Positions 18,550-32,396 of a DNA stretch of 64,000 nucleotides are shown piece after piece (within the stretch, counting starts at the first letter, position 1; every line of letters begins with the position of its first letter). Source of the DNA: Siphonodentalium dalli (Eukaryota; Mollusca; Scaphopoda; Gadilida; Siphonodentaliidae); assembly GCA_032622095.1 (NCBI GenBank), contig CP136068.1, positions 61,464,025 through 61,528,024 on the forward strand, given 5' to 3'. The notes beneath the pieces are model-generated. The model was not told where the DNA came from. It did not search any database and saw only the letters and a program-made list of their open reading frames with translations. Both the position numbers and the translations under genes were made by a program.

Positions 18550-20852
18550 GGGTCGGGGTGTTTCTATGTGGTATTTGGGGCCGGCCACCCACCCATGCCG
18601 TCAAATCGGTTACCGTTATCGAAAATGGGTGTTTCTAGGTTATTATTGTTTATTGACCTCCAAGTATGAAGAGCATAATTATATACATATCAGTTACAGA
18701 GAGTATGTGGTAACGAGACCATTGTAAGTGGACTATACACCAGTATCTATTTACACGGAAGGACTTTGTATTCATAAATTGGAAAGATGTGTACATTGCA
18801 CGAAGAGCAAGGTAATAACGAGTATATGAGAAAACATTGTAGTCGGGGTGTTTCTATGTGGTATTTGGGGCCGGCCAACCACCCATGCCGTCAAATCGGT
18901 CGAAATCCTTACAGTTCTCGAAAATGGTCCATACCCCATTTTCATCCCCTCGGGGTGGCACCCCCACCGGGGTGATGGGTGGGGGGGTCGGGTGACTCTA
19001 TGTGGTATTTGGGGCCGGCCAACCACCCATGTCGTCAAATCGGTCGAAATCCTTACCGTTCTCGAAAATGGTCCATAACCCATTTTCTGGCACCCCCCGG
19101 GTGATGGTTGGGGGGGGGGGTCGCGCTGTTTCTAGGTGGTATCTCGGGCCGGCCACCCACCCATTCCTTCAAATCGGTCGAAATCCTTACCGTTCTTGAA
19201 AATGGTCCATACCCCATTTTCACACCCTCGGGGTGGCACACCCCCGGCGGTGATGGGTGGGCGGTCGGGGTGTTTCTAGGTGGTATTTCTGGCCGGCCAC
19301 TCACCCATGCCGTCTAATCGGTCGAAATCCTTACCGTTCACGAAAATGGTCCGTACCCCATTTTAACCCCCGGGGGTAATTGGTTGGGGGGGGGGGGGGG
19401 GGTCGGGTGTTTCTATGTGGTATTTGGGGCCGGCCACCCGCCCATGCCGTCAAATCGGTCGAAATCCATACCGTCTCGAAAATGGTCCATACCACATTTT
19501 CGGGCACCTCCAGGGTGATGGGTGGGGGTCGAGTGTTTCTAGGTGGTATTTGGGGCCGGCCAGCCACCCATGCCGTCAAATTGGTCGAAATCCTTACCGC
19601 TCTCGAAAATGGTCCATACCCCATTTTCTGGCACCCCCGGGGTGATGGGTGAGGGTCGCGTGTTTCTAGGTGGTATTTGGGGCGGGCCACCCACCCATGC
19701 CGTCAAATCGGTCGAAATACTTACCGTTCTCTAAAATGGTTCGTACCCCATTTTGACCCCCTCGGGTGGCACCCCCTCGGGAGATGGGTGGGGATTCGGG
19801 TGATCCTAGGTCGTATTTGGGGCGGGGCATCCACCCATGCCGTTAAATCGGTCGAAATCCTTACCGTTGTCGAAAATGGTCCGTACCCCATTTTCACCGC
19901 CGGGGGTAATGGGTGGGGGGCGGTCGGGGTGTTTCTAGGTGGTATTTGGGGCCGGCCGGCCACCCATGCCGTCAAATTGGTCGAAATCCTTACCGCTCTC
20001 GAAAATGGTCCATACCCCATTTTCTGGCACCCCCGGGGTGATGTGTGGGGGTCGCGTGTTTCTAGGTGGTATTTGGGGCGGGCCACCCACCCATGCCGTC
20101 AAATCGGTCGAAATACTTACCGTTCTCTAAAATGATTCGTACCCCATTTTGACCCCCTCGGGTGGCACCCCCTCGGGAGATGGGTGGGGAGTCGGGTGAT
20201 TCTAGGTCGTATTTGGGGCGGGGCATCCACCCATGCCGTTAAATCGGTCGAAATCCTTACCGTCCTCGAAAATGGTCCATACCCGATTTCCTGGCACCCC
20301 CGGGGTGATGGGTGGGGGGTCGGGTGTTTCTAGGTGGTATTTGGGGCGGCCTCCCCACCCATGCCGTCAAATCGGTCGAAATCTTTACCGTTCTCGAAAT
20401 GGTCCGTACCCCATTTTCACCCCCTCGGGTGGCACCCCCTGGGGAGATGGGTGGGCGGTCGGGGTGTTTCTAGGTGGCATTTGGGGCCGGCCACTCACGC
20501 ATGCCGTCTAATCGGTCGAAATCCGTACCGTCTCGAAAATGGTCCGTACCCCACTTTCACTCCCGGGGGTAATGGGTGGGTGGGTAGGGGTCGGGGTGTT
20601 TCTGGGTGGCATTTGTGGCCGGCCACTCACCCATGCCGTCTAATCGGTCGAAATCCTTAACGTTATCGAAAATGGTCCGTACCACATTTTCACTCCCGGT
20701 CGCGCTATTTCTAGGTGGTATTTCGGGCCGGCCACCCACCCATTCCGTCAAATCGGTCGAAATCCTTACCGTTCTCGAAAATGGTCCATACCCCATTTTC
20801 ATCCCCTCGGGGTGGCACCCCCGCCTGGGGTGATGGGTGGAGGGGGGGGGGG
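18550..20852. repeat. Higher-order unit 2 of the GC-rich satellite
   Basis: The spacer is at 18637-18842 and the next one is at 20939, a spacing of 2,302 bp. The net increase over unit 1 is about 250 bp: the pair of monomers around 19,800-20,230 repeats a variant pair (GGTCGTATTTGGGGCGGGG and its neighbour), consistent with local unequal exchange. Confidence 0.75.
18637..18842. repeat. Non-satellite spacer, copy 2 of 3
   Basis: Near-identical to 16583-16789. Differs from copy 3 at TATTCATAAATT versus TATACATAAATT. Confidence 0.85.
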
Positions 20853-22233
20853 GGTCGGGGTGTTTCTATGTGGTATTTGGGGCCGGCCACCCACCCATGC
20901 CGTCAAATCGGTTAGCGTTATCGAAAATGGGTGTTTCTAGGTTATTATTGTTTATTGACCTCCAAGTATGAAGAGCATAATTATATACATATCAGTTACA
21001 GAGAGTATGTGGTAACGAGACCATTGTAAGTGGACTATACACCAGTATCTATTTACACGGAAGGACTTTGTATACATAAATTGGAAAGATGTGTACATTG
21101 CACGAAGAGCAAGGTAATAACGAGTATATGAGAAAACATTGTAGTCGGGGTGTTTCTATGTGGTATTTGGGGCCGGCCAACCACCCATGCCGTCAAATCG
21201 GTCGAAATCCTTACAGTTCTCGAAAATGGTCCATACCCCATTTTCATCCCCTCGGGGTGGCACCCCCGCCGGGGGTGATGGGTGGGGGGTCGGGTGTTTC
21301 TATGTGGTATTTGGGGCCAGCCAACCACCCATGTCGTCAAATCGGTCCAAATCCTTACCGGTCTCGAAAATGGTCCATAACCCATTTTCTGGCACCCCCC
21401 GGGTGATGGTTGGGGGGGGGGTCGCGATGTTTCTAGGTGGTATTTCGGGCTGGCCACCCACCCATTCCTTCAAATCGGTCGAAATCCTTACCGTTCTTGA
21501 AAATGGTCCATACCCCATTTTCACACCCTCTGGGTGGCACACCCCCGGCGGTGATGGGTGGGCGGTCGGGGTGTTTCTAGGTGGTATTTGGGGCCGGCCA
21601 CTCACCCATGCCGTCTAATCGGTCGAAATCCTTACCGTTCACGAAAATGGTCCGTACCCCATTTTAACCCCCGGGGTTAATGGTTGGGGGGGGGGGGGGG
21701 GGTGGGGGCGGGGGCGGGTGTTTCTATGTGGTATTTGGGGCCGGCCACCCGCCCATGCCGTCAAATCGGTCGAAATACTTACCGTTCTCGAAAATGGTCC
21801 ATACCACATTTTCGGGCAACTCCGGGGTGATGGGTGGGGGTCGGGTGTTTCTAGGTGGTATTTGGGGCCGGCCACTCAACCATGGCGTCTAATCGGTCGA
21901 AATCCTTACCGTACTCGAAAATGGTCCGTGCCCCATTTTCACCCCCGTGGGTAATGGGTGGAGGGGGGGGGGGGGGGTCGGGGTGATTCTAGGTGGTATT
22001 TGGGGCCGGCCAGCCACCCATGCCGTCAAATTGGTCGAAATCCTTACCGCTCTCGAAAATGATCCATACCCCATTTTCTGGCACCCCCGGGGTGATGTGT
22101 GGGGGGTCGCGTGTTTCTAGGTGGTATTTGGGGCGGGCCACCCACCCATGCTGTCAAATCGGTCGAAATACTTACCGTTCTCTAAAATTGTTCGTACCCC
22201 ATTTTGACCCCCTCGGGTGGCACCCCCTCGGGA
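20853..22233. repeat. Truncated higher-order unit 3 of the GC-rich satellite
   Basis: The spacer is at 20939-21144. The unit is cut off in mid-monomer at 22231 by the 26-bp satellite, after CACCCCCTCGGGAG. Confidence 0.8.
20939..21144. repeat. Non-satellite spacer, copy 3 of 3
   Basis: Near-identical to the other two copies and closest to copy 2. Confidence 0.85.
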
Positions 22234-25200
22234 GGAACTCATATAAGAGTGGACAGGGAGGAACCCATATAAGAGTGGACAGGCAGGAACTCATATAAGA
22301 GTGGACAGGCAGGAACTCATATAAGAGAGTACAGGGAGGAACCCGTATAAGAGTGGACAGGCAGGAACTCATATAAGAGTGGACAGGGAGGAACTCATAT
22401 AAAGTGGACAGGGAGGAACTCATATAAGAGAGGACAGGGAGGAACTAATATATGAGTGTACAGAGAGGAACTAATATAAGAGTGGACAGGGAGGAACTCA
22501 TATAAGAGTGGACAGGGAGGAACTCATATAAGAGTGGACAGGGAGAAACTCATATAAGAGTGGACAGGGAGGAACTCATATAAGAGTGGACAGGGAGGAA
22601 CCCATATAAGAGTGGACAGGCAGGAACTCATATAAAAGTGGACAGGCAGGAACTCATATATTAGTGGACAGGCAGGAACTCATATAGCAGTGTACAGGGA
22701 GGAACTCATAAGAGTTGACATGGAGGAACTCATATAAGAGTGGACAGGGAAGAACTCATATAAGAGTGGACATGCAGGAATTCATATAAGAGTGGACAGG
22801 ATGGGACTCATATAATAGTGGACAGGCAGCAACTCATATAAGAGTGGACTGGGAGGAACTCATATAAGAGTGGAAATGAGGAACTCATATAAGAGTGGAC
22901 AGGGGAACTCATATAAGAGTGGACAGGGAAGAACTCATAAGAGTAGACAGGGGAAACTCATATAAGAGTGGACAGGCAGGAACTCATATAAGAGTGGTCA
23001 GGGAGGAACTCATATAAGAGTGGACAGGCAGGAACTCATATAAGAGTGGACAGTCAGCAACTAATATAAGAGTGGACACGGAGCAACTCATAAAAGAGTG
23101 GACAGTGAGCAACTCATAAAAGAGTGGACTGGGAGCAACTCATAAAAGAGTGGACAGGGAGCAACTCATATAAGAGTGGACAGGTAGCAACTCATATAAG
23201 AGTGGACACGCAGGAACTCATATAAGAGTGGACAGGGAGGAACTCATATAAGAGTGGACAGGGAGGAACTCATATAAGAGTGAACAGGGAGGAACTCATA
23301 TAAGAGTGGACAGACATCAACTCATATAAGAGTGGACATGGATTAACTCATATAAGAGTGGTAGGCAGCAACTCATATACGAGTGGACAGGGATGAACTC
23401 ATATAAGACTGGACATGGAGGAACTCATATAAGAGTGGACAGTGGGAACTCATATAAGAGTGGACAGGGAGGAACTCATAAGAGTAGACAGGGGGAACCC
23501 ATATAAGAGTGGACAGGCAGGAACTCATATAAGAGTGTACAGGGAGGAACTCATATAAGAGTGGACATGGAGAAACTCATATAAGAGTGGACAGGGAGGA
23601 ACTCATACAAGAGTGGACTGGGAGGAACTCATATAAGAGTGGACTGGGAAGAACTCGTATAAGAGTGGACAGGCAGGAACACATATAAGAATGGACAGGG
23701 AGCAACTCATCTTAGAGTGGACAGGGAGCAACTCATATAAGATTGAACAGGGAGGAACTCATATAAGGGTGGACATGGAGGAACTCATATAAGAGTGGAC
23801 AGGGAGGAACTCATATAAGACTGGAAATGGAGGAACTCATATAAGAGTGGACAGTGGGAACTCATATAAGAGTGGACAGGGAGGAACTCATAAGAGTAGA
23901 CAGGGGGAACCCATATAAGAGTGGACAGGCAGGAACTCATATAAGAGTGCACAGGGAGGAACTCATATAAGAGTGGACATGGATAAACTCATATAAGAGT
24001 GGACAGGGAGGAAATCATATAAGAGTGGACTGGGAGGAACTCATATAAGAGTGGACTGGGAGGAACTCGTATAAGAGTGGACAGGCAGGAACACATATAA
24101 GAGTGGACAGGGAGCAACTCGTCTTAGAGTGGACAGGGAGGAACTCATATAAGATTGGACAGGGATGAACTCATATAAGGGTGGACATGGAGGAACTCAT
24201 ATAAGAGTGGACATGGAGGAACTCATATAAGAGTGGACAGGGGGAACTCATATAATAGTGGACAGGGAGGAACTCATAAGAGATGACAGGGAGGAACTAA
24301 TATATGAGTGTACATGGAGGAACTAATATAAGAGTGGACAGAGAGGAACTAATATAAGAGTGGACAGGGAGGAACTAATATAAGAGTGGACAGGGAGGAA
24401 CTAATATAAGAGTGGACTGGCTGGAACTCATAAGAGTGGACAGGCTGGAACTCATAAGAGTGGACAGGCAGGAACTCATATAAGAGTGGACAGGGGGGAA
24501 CTCATAAGAGTGGACATGGAGGAACTCATAAGAGTGGACAGGCTGGAACTCATATACGAGTGGACAGGCAGCAACTCATATAAGATTGGACAGGGAGGAA
24601 CTCATATAAGAGAGGACAGGGAGGAACTAATATATGAGTGTACAGAGAGGAACTAATATAAGAGTGGACAGGGAGGAACTCACATAAGAGTGGACAGGGT
24701 GGAACTCATATAAGAGTGGACAGGGAGGAACTCATATAAGAGTGGACAGGGAGGAACTCATATAAGAGTGGACAGGGAGGAACCCATATAAGAATGGACA
24801 GGCAGGAACTCATATAAGAGTGGACAGGCAGGAACTCATATAAGAGTGGACAGGCAGGAACTCATATAGCAGGGTACAGGGAGGAACTCATAAGAGTTGA
24901 CATGGAGGAACTCATATAAGAGTGGACAGGGAAGAACTCATATAAGAGTGGACATGCAGGAATTCATATAAGAGTGAACAGGCTGTGACTCATATAATAG
25001 TGGACAGGCAGCAACTCATATAAGAGTGGACTGGGAGGAACTCATATAAGAGTGGAAATGAGGAACTCATATAAGAGTGGACAGGGGAACTCATATAAGA
25101 GTGGACAGGGAGGAACTCATAAGAGTAGACAGGGGAAACTCATACAAGAGTGGACAGGCAGGAACTCATATAAGAGTGGTCAGGGAGGAACTCATATAAG

Positions 25201-26616
25201 AGTGGACAGGCAGGAACCCATATAAGAGTGGAAGTCAGCAACTCATATACGAGTGGACAGGAAGCAACTCATAAAAGAGTGGACTGGGAGCAACTCATAA
25301 AAGAGTGGACAGGGAGCAACTCATATAAGAGTGGACAGGGAGGAACTCATATAAGAGTGGACACGCAGGAACTCATATATGAGTGGACAGGGAGGAACTC
25401 ATATAAGAGTGGACAGGGGGAACTCATATAAGAGTGGACAGGGAGGAACTCATATAAGAGTGGACAGACATCAACTCATATAAGAGTGGACATGGATGAA
25501 CTCATATAAGAGTGGCAGGCAGCAACTCATATAAGAGTGGACAGGGATGAACTCATATAAGACTGGACATGGAGGAACTCATATAAGAGTGGACAGTGGG
25601 AACTCATATAAGAGTGGACAGGGAGGAACTCATAAGAGTAGACAGGGGGAACCCATATAAGAGTGGACTGGGAGGAACTCATATAAGAGTGGACTGGGAG
25701 GAACTCGTATAAGAGTGGACAGGCAGGAACACATATAAGAGTGGACAGGGAGCAACTCATCTTAGAGTGGACAGGGAGGAACTCATATAAGATTGGACAG
25801 GGAGGAACTCATATAAGGGTGGACATGGAGGAACTCATATAAGAGTGGACATGGAGGAACTCATATAAGAGTGGACAGGTGGAACTCATATAATAGTGGA
25901 CAGGGAGGAACTCATAAGAGAGGACAGGGAGGAACTAATATATGAGTGTACATGGAGGAACTAATATAAGAGTGGACAGAGAGTAACTAATATTAGAGTG
26001 GACAGGGAGGAACTAATATAAGAGTGGACAGGCTGGAACTCATAAGAGTGGACAGGCTGGAACTCATAAGAGTGGACAGGCAGGAACTCATATAAGAGTG
26101 GACAGGGAGGAACTCATAAGAGTGGACATGGAGGAACTCATAAGAGTGGACAGGCTGGAACTCATATACGAGTGGACAGGCAGCAACTCATATAAGAGTG
26201 GACAGGGAGGAACTCATATAAGAGAGGACAGGGAGGAACTAATATATGAGTGTACAGAGAGGAACTAATATAAGAGTGGACAGGGAGGAACTCATATAAG
26301 AGTGGACAGGGAGGAACTCATATAAGAGTGGACAGGGAGGAACTCATATAAGAGTGGACAGGGAGGAACTCATATAAGAGTGGACAGGGAGGAACTCATA
26401 TAAGAGTGGACAGGGATGAACTCATATAAGAGAGGACAGGGAGGAACCCGTATAAGAGTGGACAGGCAGGAACTCATATAAGAGTGGACAGGCAGGAACT
26501 CATATAAGAGTGGACAGGCAGGAACTCATATAGCAGTGTACAGGGAGGAACTCATAAGAGTTGACATGGAGGAACTCATATAAGAGTGGACAGGGAAGAA
26601 CTCATATAAGAGTGGA

Positions 26617-29600
26617 CATGCAGGAATTCAGATAAGAGTGGACAGGCTGGGACTCATATAATAGTGGACAGGCAGCAACTCATATAAGAGTGGACTGGGA
26701 GGAACTCATATAAGAGTGGAAATGAGGAATTCATATAAGAGTGGACAGGGGAACTCATATAAGAGTGGACAGGGAGGAACTCATAAGAGTAGACAGGGGA
26801 AACTCATATAAGAGTGGACAGGCAGGAACTCATATAAGAGTGGTCAGGGAGGAACTCATATAAGAGTGGACAGGCAGGAACTCATATAAGAGTGGACAGT
26901 CAGCAACTCATATAAGAGTGGACACGGAGCAACTCATAAAAGAGTGGACAGGGAGCAACTCATAAAAGAGTGGACTGGGAGCAACTCATAAAAGAGTGGA
27001 CAGGGAGCAACTCATATAAGAGTGGACAGGGAGCAACTCATATAAGAGTGGACACGCAGGAACTCATATAAGAGTGGACAGGGAGGAACTCATATAAGAG
27101 TGGACAGGGAGGAACTCATATAAGAGTGGACAGGGAGGAACTCATATAAGAGTGGACAGACATCAACTCATATAAGAGTGGACATGGATGAACTCATATA
27201 AGAGTGGCAGGCAGCAACTCATATAAGAGTGGACAGGGATGAACTCATATAAGACTGGACATGGAGGAACTCATATAAGAGTGGACAGTGGGAACTCATA
27301 TAAGAGTGGACAGGGAGGAACTCATAAGAGTAGACAGGGGGAACCCATATAAGAGTGGACAGGCAGGAACTCATATAAGAGTGTACAGGGAGGAACTCAT
27401 ATAAGAGTGGACATGGAGAAACTCATATAAGAGTGGACAGGGAGGAACTCATACAAGAGTGGACAGGGAGGAACTCATATAAGACTGGACATGAAGGAAC
27501 TCATATAAGAGTGGACAGTAGGAACTCATATAAGAGTGGACAGGGAGGAACTCATAAGAGTAGACAGGGGGAACCCATATAAGAGTGGACAGGCAGGAAC
27601 TCATATAAGAGTGCACAGGGAGGAACTCATATAAGAGTGGACATGGAGAAACTCATATAAGAGTGGACAGGGAGGAAATCATATAAGAGTGGACTGGGAG
27701 GAACTCATATAAGAGTGGACTGGGAGGAACTCGTATAAGAGTGGACAGGCAGGAACACATATAAGAGTGGACAGGGAGCAACTCATCTTAGAGTGGACAG
27801 GGAGGAACTCATATAAGATTGGACAGGGAGGAACTCATATAAGGGTGGACATGGAGGAACTCATATAAGAGTAGACATGGAGGAACTCATATAAGAGTGG
27901 ACAGGGGGAACTCATATAATAGTCGACATGCAGGAATTCAGATAAGAGTGGACAGGCTGGGACTCATATAATAGTGGACAGGCAGCAACTCATATAAGAG
28001 TGGACTGGGAGGAACTCATATAAGAGTGGAAATGAGGAATTCATATAAGAGTGGACAGGGGAACTCATATAAGAGTGGACAGGGAGGAACTCATAAGAGT
28101 AGACAGGGGAAACTCATATAAGAGTGGACAGGCAGGAACTCATATAAGAGTGGTCAGGGAGGAACTCATATAAGAGTGGACAGGCAGGAACTCATATAAG
28201 AGTGGACAGTCAGCAACTCATATAAGAGTGGACACGGAGCAACTCATAAAAGAGTGGACAGGGAGCAACTCATAAAAGAGTGGACTGGGAGCAACTCATA
28301 AAAGAGTGGACAGGGAGCAACTCATATAAGAGTGGACAGGGAGCAACTCATATAAGAGTGGACACGCAGGAACTCATATAAGAGTGGACAGGGAGGAACT
28401 CATATAAGAGTGGACAGGGAGGAACTCATATAAGAGTGGACAGGGAGGAACTCATATAAGAGTGGACAGACATCAACTCATATAAGAGTGGACATGGATG
28501 AACTCATATAAGAGTGGCAGGCAGCAACTCATATAAGAGTGGACAGGGATGAACTCATATAAGACTGGACATGGAGGAACTCATATAAGAGTGGACAGTG
28601 GGAACTCATATAAGAGTGGACAGGGAGGAACTCATAAGAGTAGACAGGGGGAACCCATATAAGAGTGGACAGGCAGGAACTCATATAAGAGTGTACAGGG
28701 AGGAACTCATATAAGAGTGGACATGGAGAAACTCATATAAGAGTGGACAGGGAGGAACTCATACAAGAGTGGACAGGGAGGAACTCATATAAGACTGGAC
28801 ATGAAGGAACTCATATAAGAGTGGACAGTAGGAACTCATATAAGAGTGGACAGGGAGGAACTCATAAGAGTAGACAGGGGGAACCCATATAAGAGTGGAC
28901 AGGCAGGAACTCATATAAGAGTGCACAGGGAGGAACTCATATAAGAGTGGACATGGAGAAACTCATATAAGAGTGGACAGGGAGGAAATCATATAAGAGT
29001 GGACTGGGAGGAACTCATATAAGAGTGGACTGGGAGGAACTCGTATAAGAGTGGACAGGCAGGAACACATATAAGAGTGGACAGGGAGCAACTCATCTTA
29101 GAGTGGACAGGGAGGAACTCATATAAGATTGGACAGGGAGGAACTCATATAAGGGTGGACATGGAGGAACTCATATAAGAGTAGACATGGAGGAACTCAT
29201 ATAAGAGTGGACAGGGGGAACTCATATAATAGTGGACAGGGAGGAACTCATAAGAGAGGACAGGGAGAAACTAATATATGAGTGTACATGGAGGAACTAT
29301 ATAAGAGTGGACAGAGAGGAACTAATATAAGAGTGGACAGGGAGGAACTAATATAAGAGTGGACAGGGAGGAACTAATATAAGAGTGGACAGGCTGGAAC
29401 TCATAAGAGTGGACAGGCTGGAACTCATAAGAGTGGACAGGCAGGAACTCATATAAGAGTGGACAGGGAGGAACTCATAAGAGTGGACATGGAGGAACTC
29501 ATAAGAGTGGACAGGCTGGAACTCATATACGAGTGGACCGGCAGCAACTCATATAAGAGTGGACAGGGAGGAACTCATATAAGAGAGGACAGGGAGGAAC

Positions 29601-32396
29601 TAATATATGAGTGTACAGAGAGGAACTAATATAAGAGTGGACAGGGAGGAACTCATATAAGAGTGGACAGGGAGGAACTCATATAAGAGTGGACAGGGAG
29701 CAACTCATATAAGAGTGGACAGGGAGCAACTCATATAAGAGTGGACACGCAGGAACTCATATAAGAGTGGACAGGGAGGAACTCATATAAGAGTGGACAG
29801 GGAGGAACTCATATAAGAGTGGACAGGGAGGAACTCATATAAGAGTGGACAGACATCAACTCATATAAGAGTGGACATGGATGAACTCATATAAGAGTGG
29901 CAGGCAGCAACTCATATAAGAGTGGACAGGGATGAACTCATATAAGACTGGACATGGAGGAACTCATATAAGAGTGGACAGTGGGAACTCATATAAGAGT
30001 GGACAGGGAGGAACTCATAAGAGTAGACAGGGGGAACCCATATAAGAGTGGACAGGCAGGAACTCATATAAGAGTGTACAGGGAGGAACTCATATAAGAG
30101 TGGACATGGAGAAACTCATATAAGAGTGGACAGGGAGGAACTCATACAAGAGTGGACAGGGAGGAACTCATATAAGACTGGACATGAAGGAACTCATATA
30201 AGAGTGGACAGTAGGAACTCATATAAGAGTGGACAGGGAGGAACTCATAAGAGTAGACAGGGGGAACCCATATAAGAGTGGACAGGCAGGAACTCATATA
30301 AGAGTGCACAGGGAGGAACTCATATAAGAGTGGACATGGAGAAACTCATATAAGAGTGGACAGGGAGGAAATCATATAAGAGTGGACTGGGAGGAACTCA
30401 TATAAGAGTGGACTGGGAGGAACTCGTATAAGAGTGGACAGGCAGGAACACATATAAGAGTGGACAGGGAGCAACTCATCTTAGAGTGGACAGGGAGGAA
30501 CTCATATAAGATTGGACAGGGAGGAACTCATATAAGGGTGGACATGGAGGAACTCATATAAGAGTAGACATGGAGGAACTCATATAAGAGTGGACAGGGG
30601 GAACTCATATAATAGTCGACATGCAGGAATTCAGATAAGAGTGGACAGGCTGGGACTCATATAATAGTGGACAGGCAGCAACTCATATAAGAGTGGACTG
30701 GGAGGAACTCATATAAGAGTGGAAATGAGGAATTCATATAAGAGTGGACAGGGGAACTCATATAAGAGTGGACAGGGAGGAACTCATAAGAGTAGACAGG
30801 GGAAACTCATATAAGAGTGGACAGGCAGGAACTCATATAAGAGTGGTCAGGGAGGAACTCATATAAGAGTGGACAGGCAGGAACTCATATAAGAGTGGAC
30901 AGTCAGCAACTCATATAAGAGTGGACACGGAGCAACTCATAAAAGAGTGGACAGGGAGCAACTCATAAAAGAGTGGACTGGGAGCAACTCATAAAAGAGT
31001 GGACAGGGAGCAACTCATATAAGAGTGGACAGGGAGCAACTCATATAAGAGTGGACACGCAGGAACTCATATAAGAGTGGACAGGGAGGAACTCATATAA
31101 GAGTGGACAGGGAGGAACTCATATAAGAGTGGACAGGGAGGAACTCATATAAGAGTGGACAGACATCAACTCATATAAGAGTGGACATGGATGAACTCAT
31201 ATAAGAGTGGCAGGCAGCAACTCATATAAGAGTGGACAGGGATGAACTCATATAAGACTGGACATGGAGGAACTCATATAAGAGTGGACAGTGGGAACTC
31301 ATATAAGAGTGGACAGGGAGGAACTCATAAGAGTAGACAGGGGGAACCCATATAAGAGTGGACAGGCAGGAACTCATATAAGAGTGTACAGGGAGGAACT
31401 CATATAAGAGTGGACATGGAGAAACTCATATAAGAGTGGACAGGGAGGAACTCATACAAGAGTGGACAGGGAGGAACTCATATAAGACTGGACATGAAGG
31501 AACTCATATAAGAGTGGACAGTAGGAACTCATATAAGAGTGGACAGGGAGGAACTCATAAGAGTAGACAGGGGGAACCCATATAAGAGTGGACAGGCAGG
31601 AACTCATATAAGAGTGCACAGGGAGGAACTCATATAAGAGTGGACATGGAGAAACTCATATAAGAGTGGACAGGGAGGAAATCATATAAGAGTGGACTGG
31701 GAGGAACTCATATAAGAGTGGACTGGGAGGAACTCGTATAAGAGTGGACAGGCAGGAACACATATAAGAGTGGACAGGGAGCAACTCATCTTAGAGTGGA
31801 CAGGGAGGAACTCATATAAGATTGGACAGGGAGGAACTCATATAAGGGTGGACATGGAGGAACTCATATAAGAGTAGACATGGAGGAACTCATATAAGAG
31901 TGGACAGGGGGAACTCATATAATAGTGGACAGGGAGGAACTCATAAGAGAGGACAGGGAGAAACTAATATATGAGTGTACATGGAGGAACTATATAAGAG
32001 TGGACAGAGAGGAACTAATATAAGAGTGGACAGGGAGGAACTAATATAAGAGTGGACAGGGAGGAACTAATATAAGAGTGGACAGGCTGGAACTCATAAG
32101 AGTGGACAGGCTGGAACTCATAAGAGTGGACAGGCAGGAACTCATATAAGAGTGGACAGGGAGGAACTCATAAGAGTGGACATGGAGGAACTCATAAGAG
32201 TGGACAGGCTGGAACTCATATACGAGTGGACCGGCAGCAACTCATATAAGAGTGGACAGGGAGGAACTCATATAAGAGAGGACAGGGAGGAACTAATATA
32301 TGAGTGTACAGAGAGGAACTAATATAAGAGTGGACAGGGAGGAACTCATATAAGAGTGGACAGGGAGGAACTCATATAAGAGTGGACAGGGAGGAA
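26617..32396. repeat. Higher-order repeats of 1.31 kb and 2.69 kb in the 26-bp array
   Basis: The marker CATGCAGGAATTCAGATAAG occurs at 26617, 27927 and 30620 (spacings 1,310 and 2,693 bp); the last two are both preceded by the rare variant AATAGTCGA. Variant order matches between about 27,921-29,703 and 30,614-32,396 with almost no differences. A junction near 29,703 jumps back to an earlier point of the same variant series (GGGAGCAACTC), the mark of unequal exchange. Confidence 0.8.

Larger units (their letters stand above)
16481..22233. repeat. GC-rich satellite, ~125-145 bp monomers
   Basis: Each monomer carries GTGTTTCTAGGTGGTATTTG, GGGCCGGCCACCCACCCATG, CGTCAAATCGGTCGAAATCC, TTACCGTTCTCGAAAATGG, TCC(G)TACCCCATTTT, a C-rich CCTCGGGGTGGCACCCCC-type palindromic box, GTGATGGGTGG and a poly-G tract. 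Monomer length varies mainly through the poly-G tract and loss of the C-rich box. Roughly 40 monomers are present. The many 60-150 codon frames on both strands (…FGAGHPPMPSNRSKSLP… and …GYGPFSRTVRISTDL…) are repeat translations with no conserved start or end, so none is a gene. Confidence 0.92.

Noticed and set aside
16311-22298. Many overlapping 60-152 codon frames on both strands
   Set aside because: All are products of the GC-rich satellite. They repeat on both strands, have no consistent start, and end at monomer indels.
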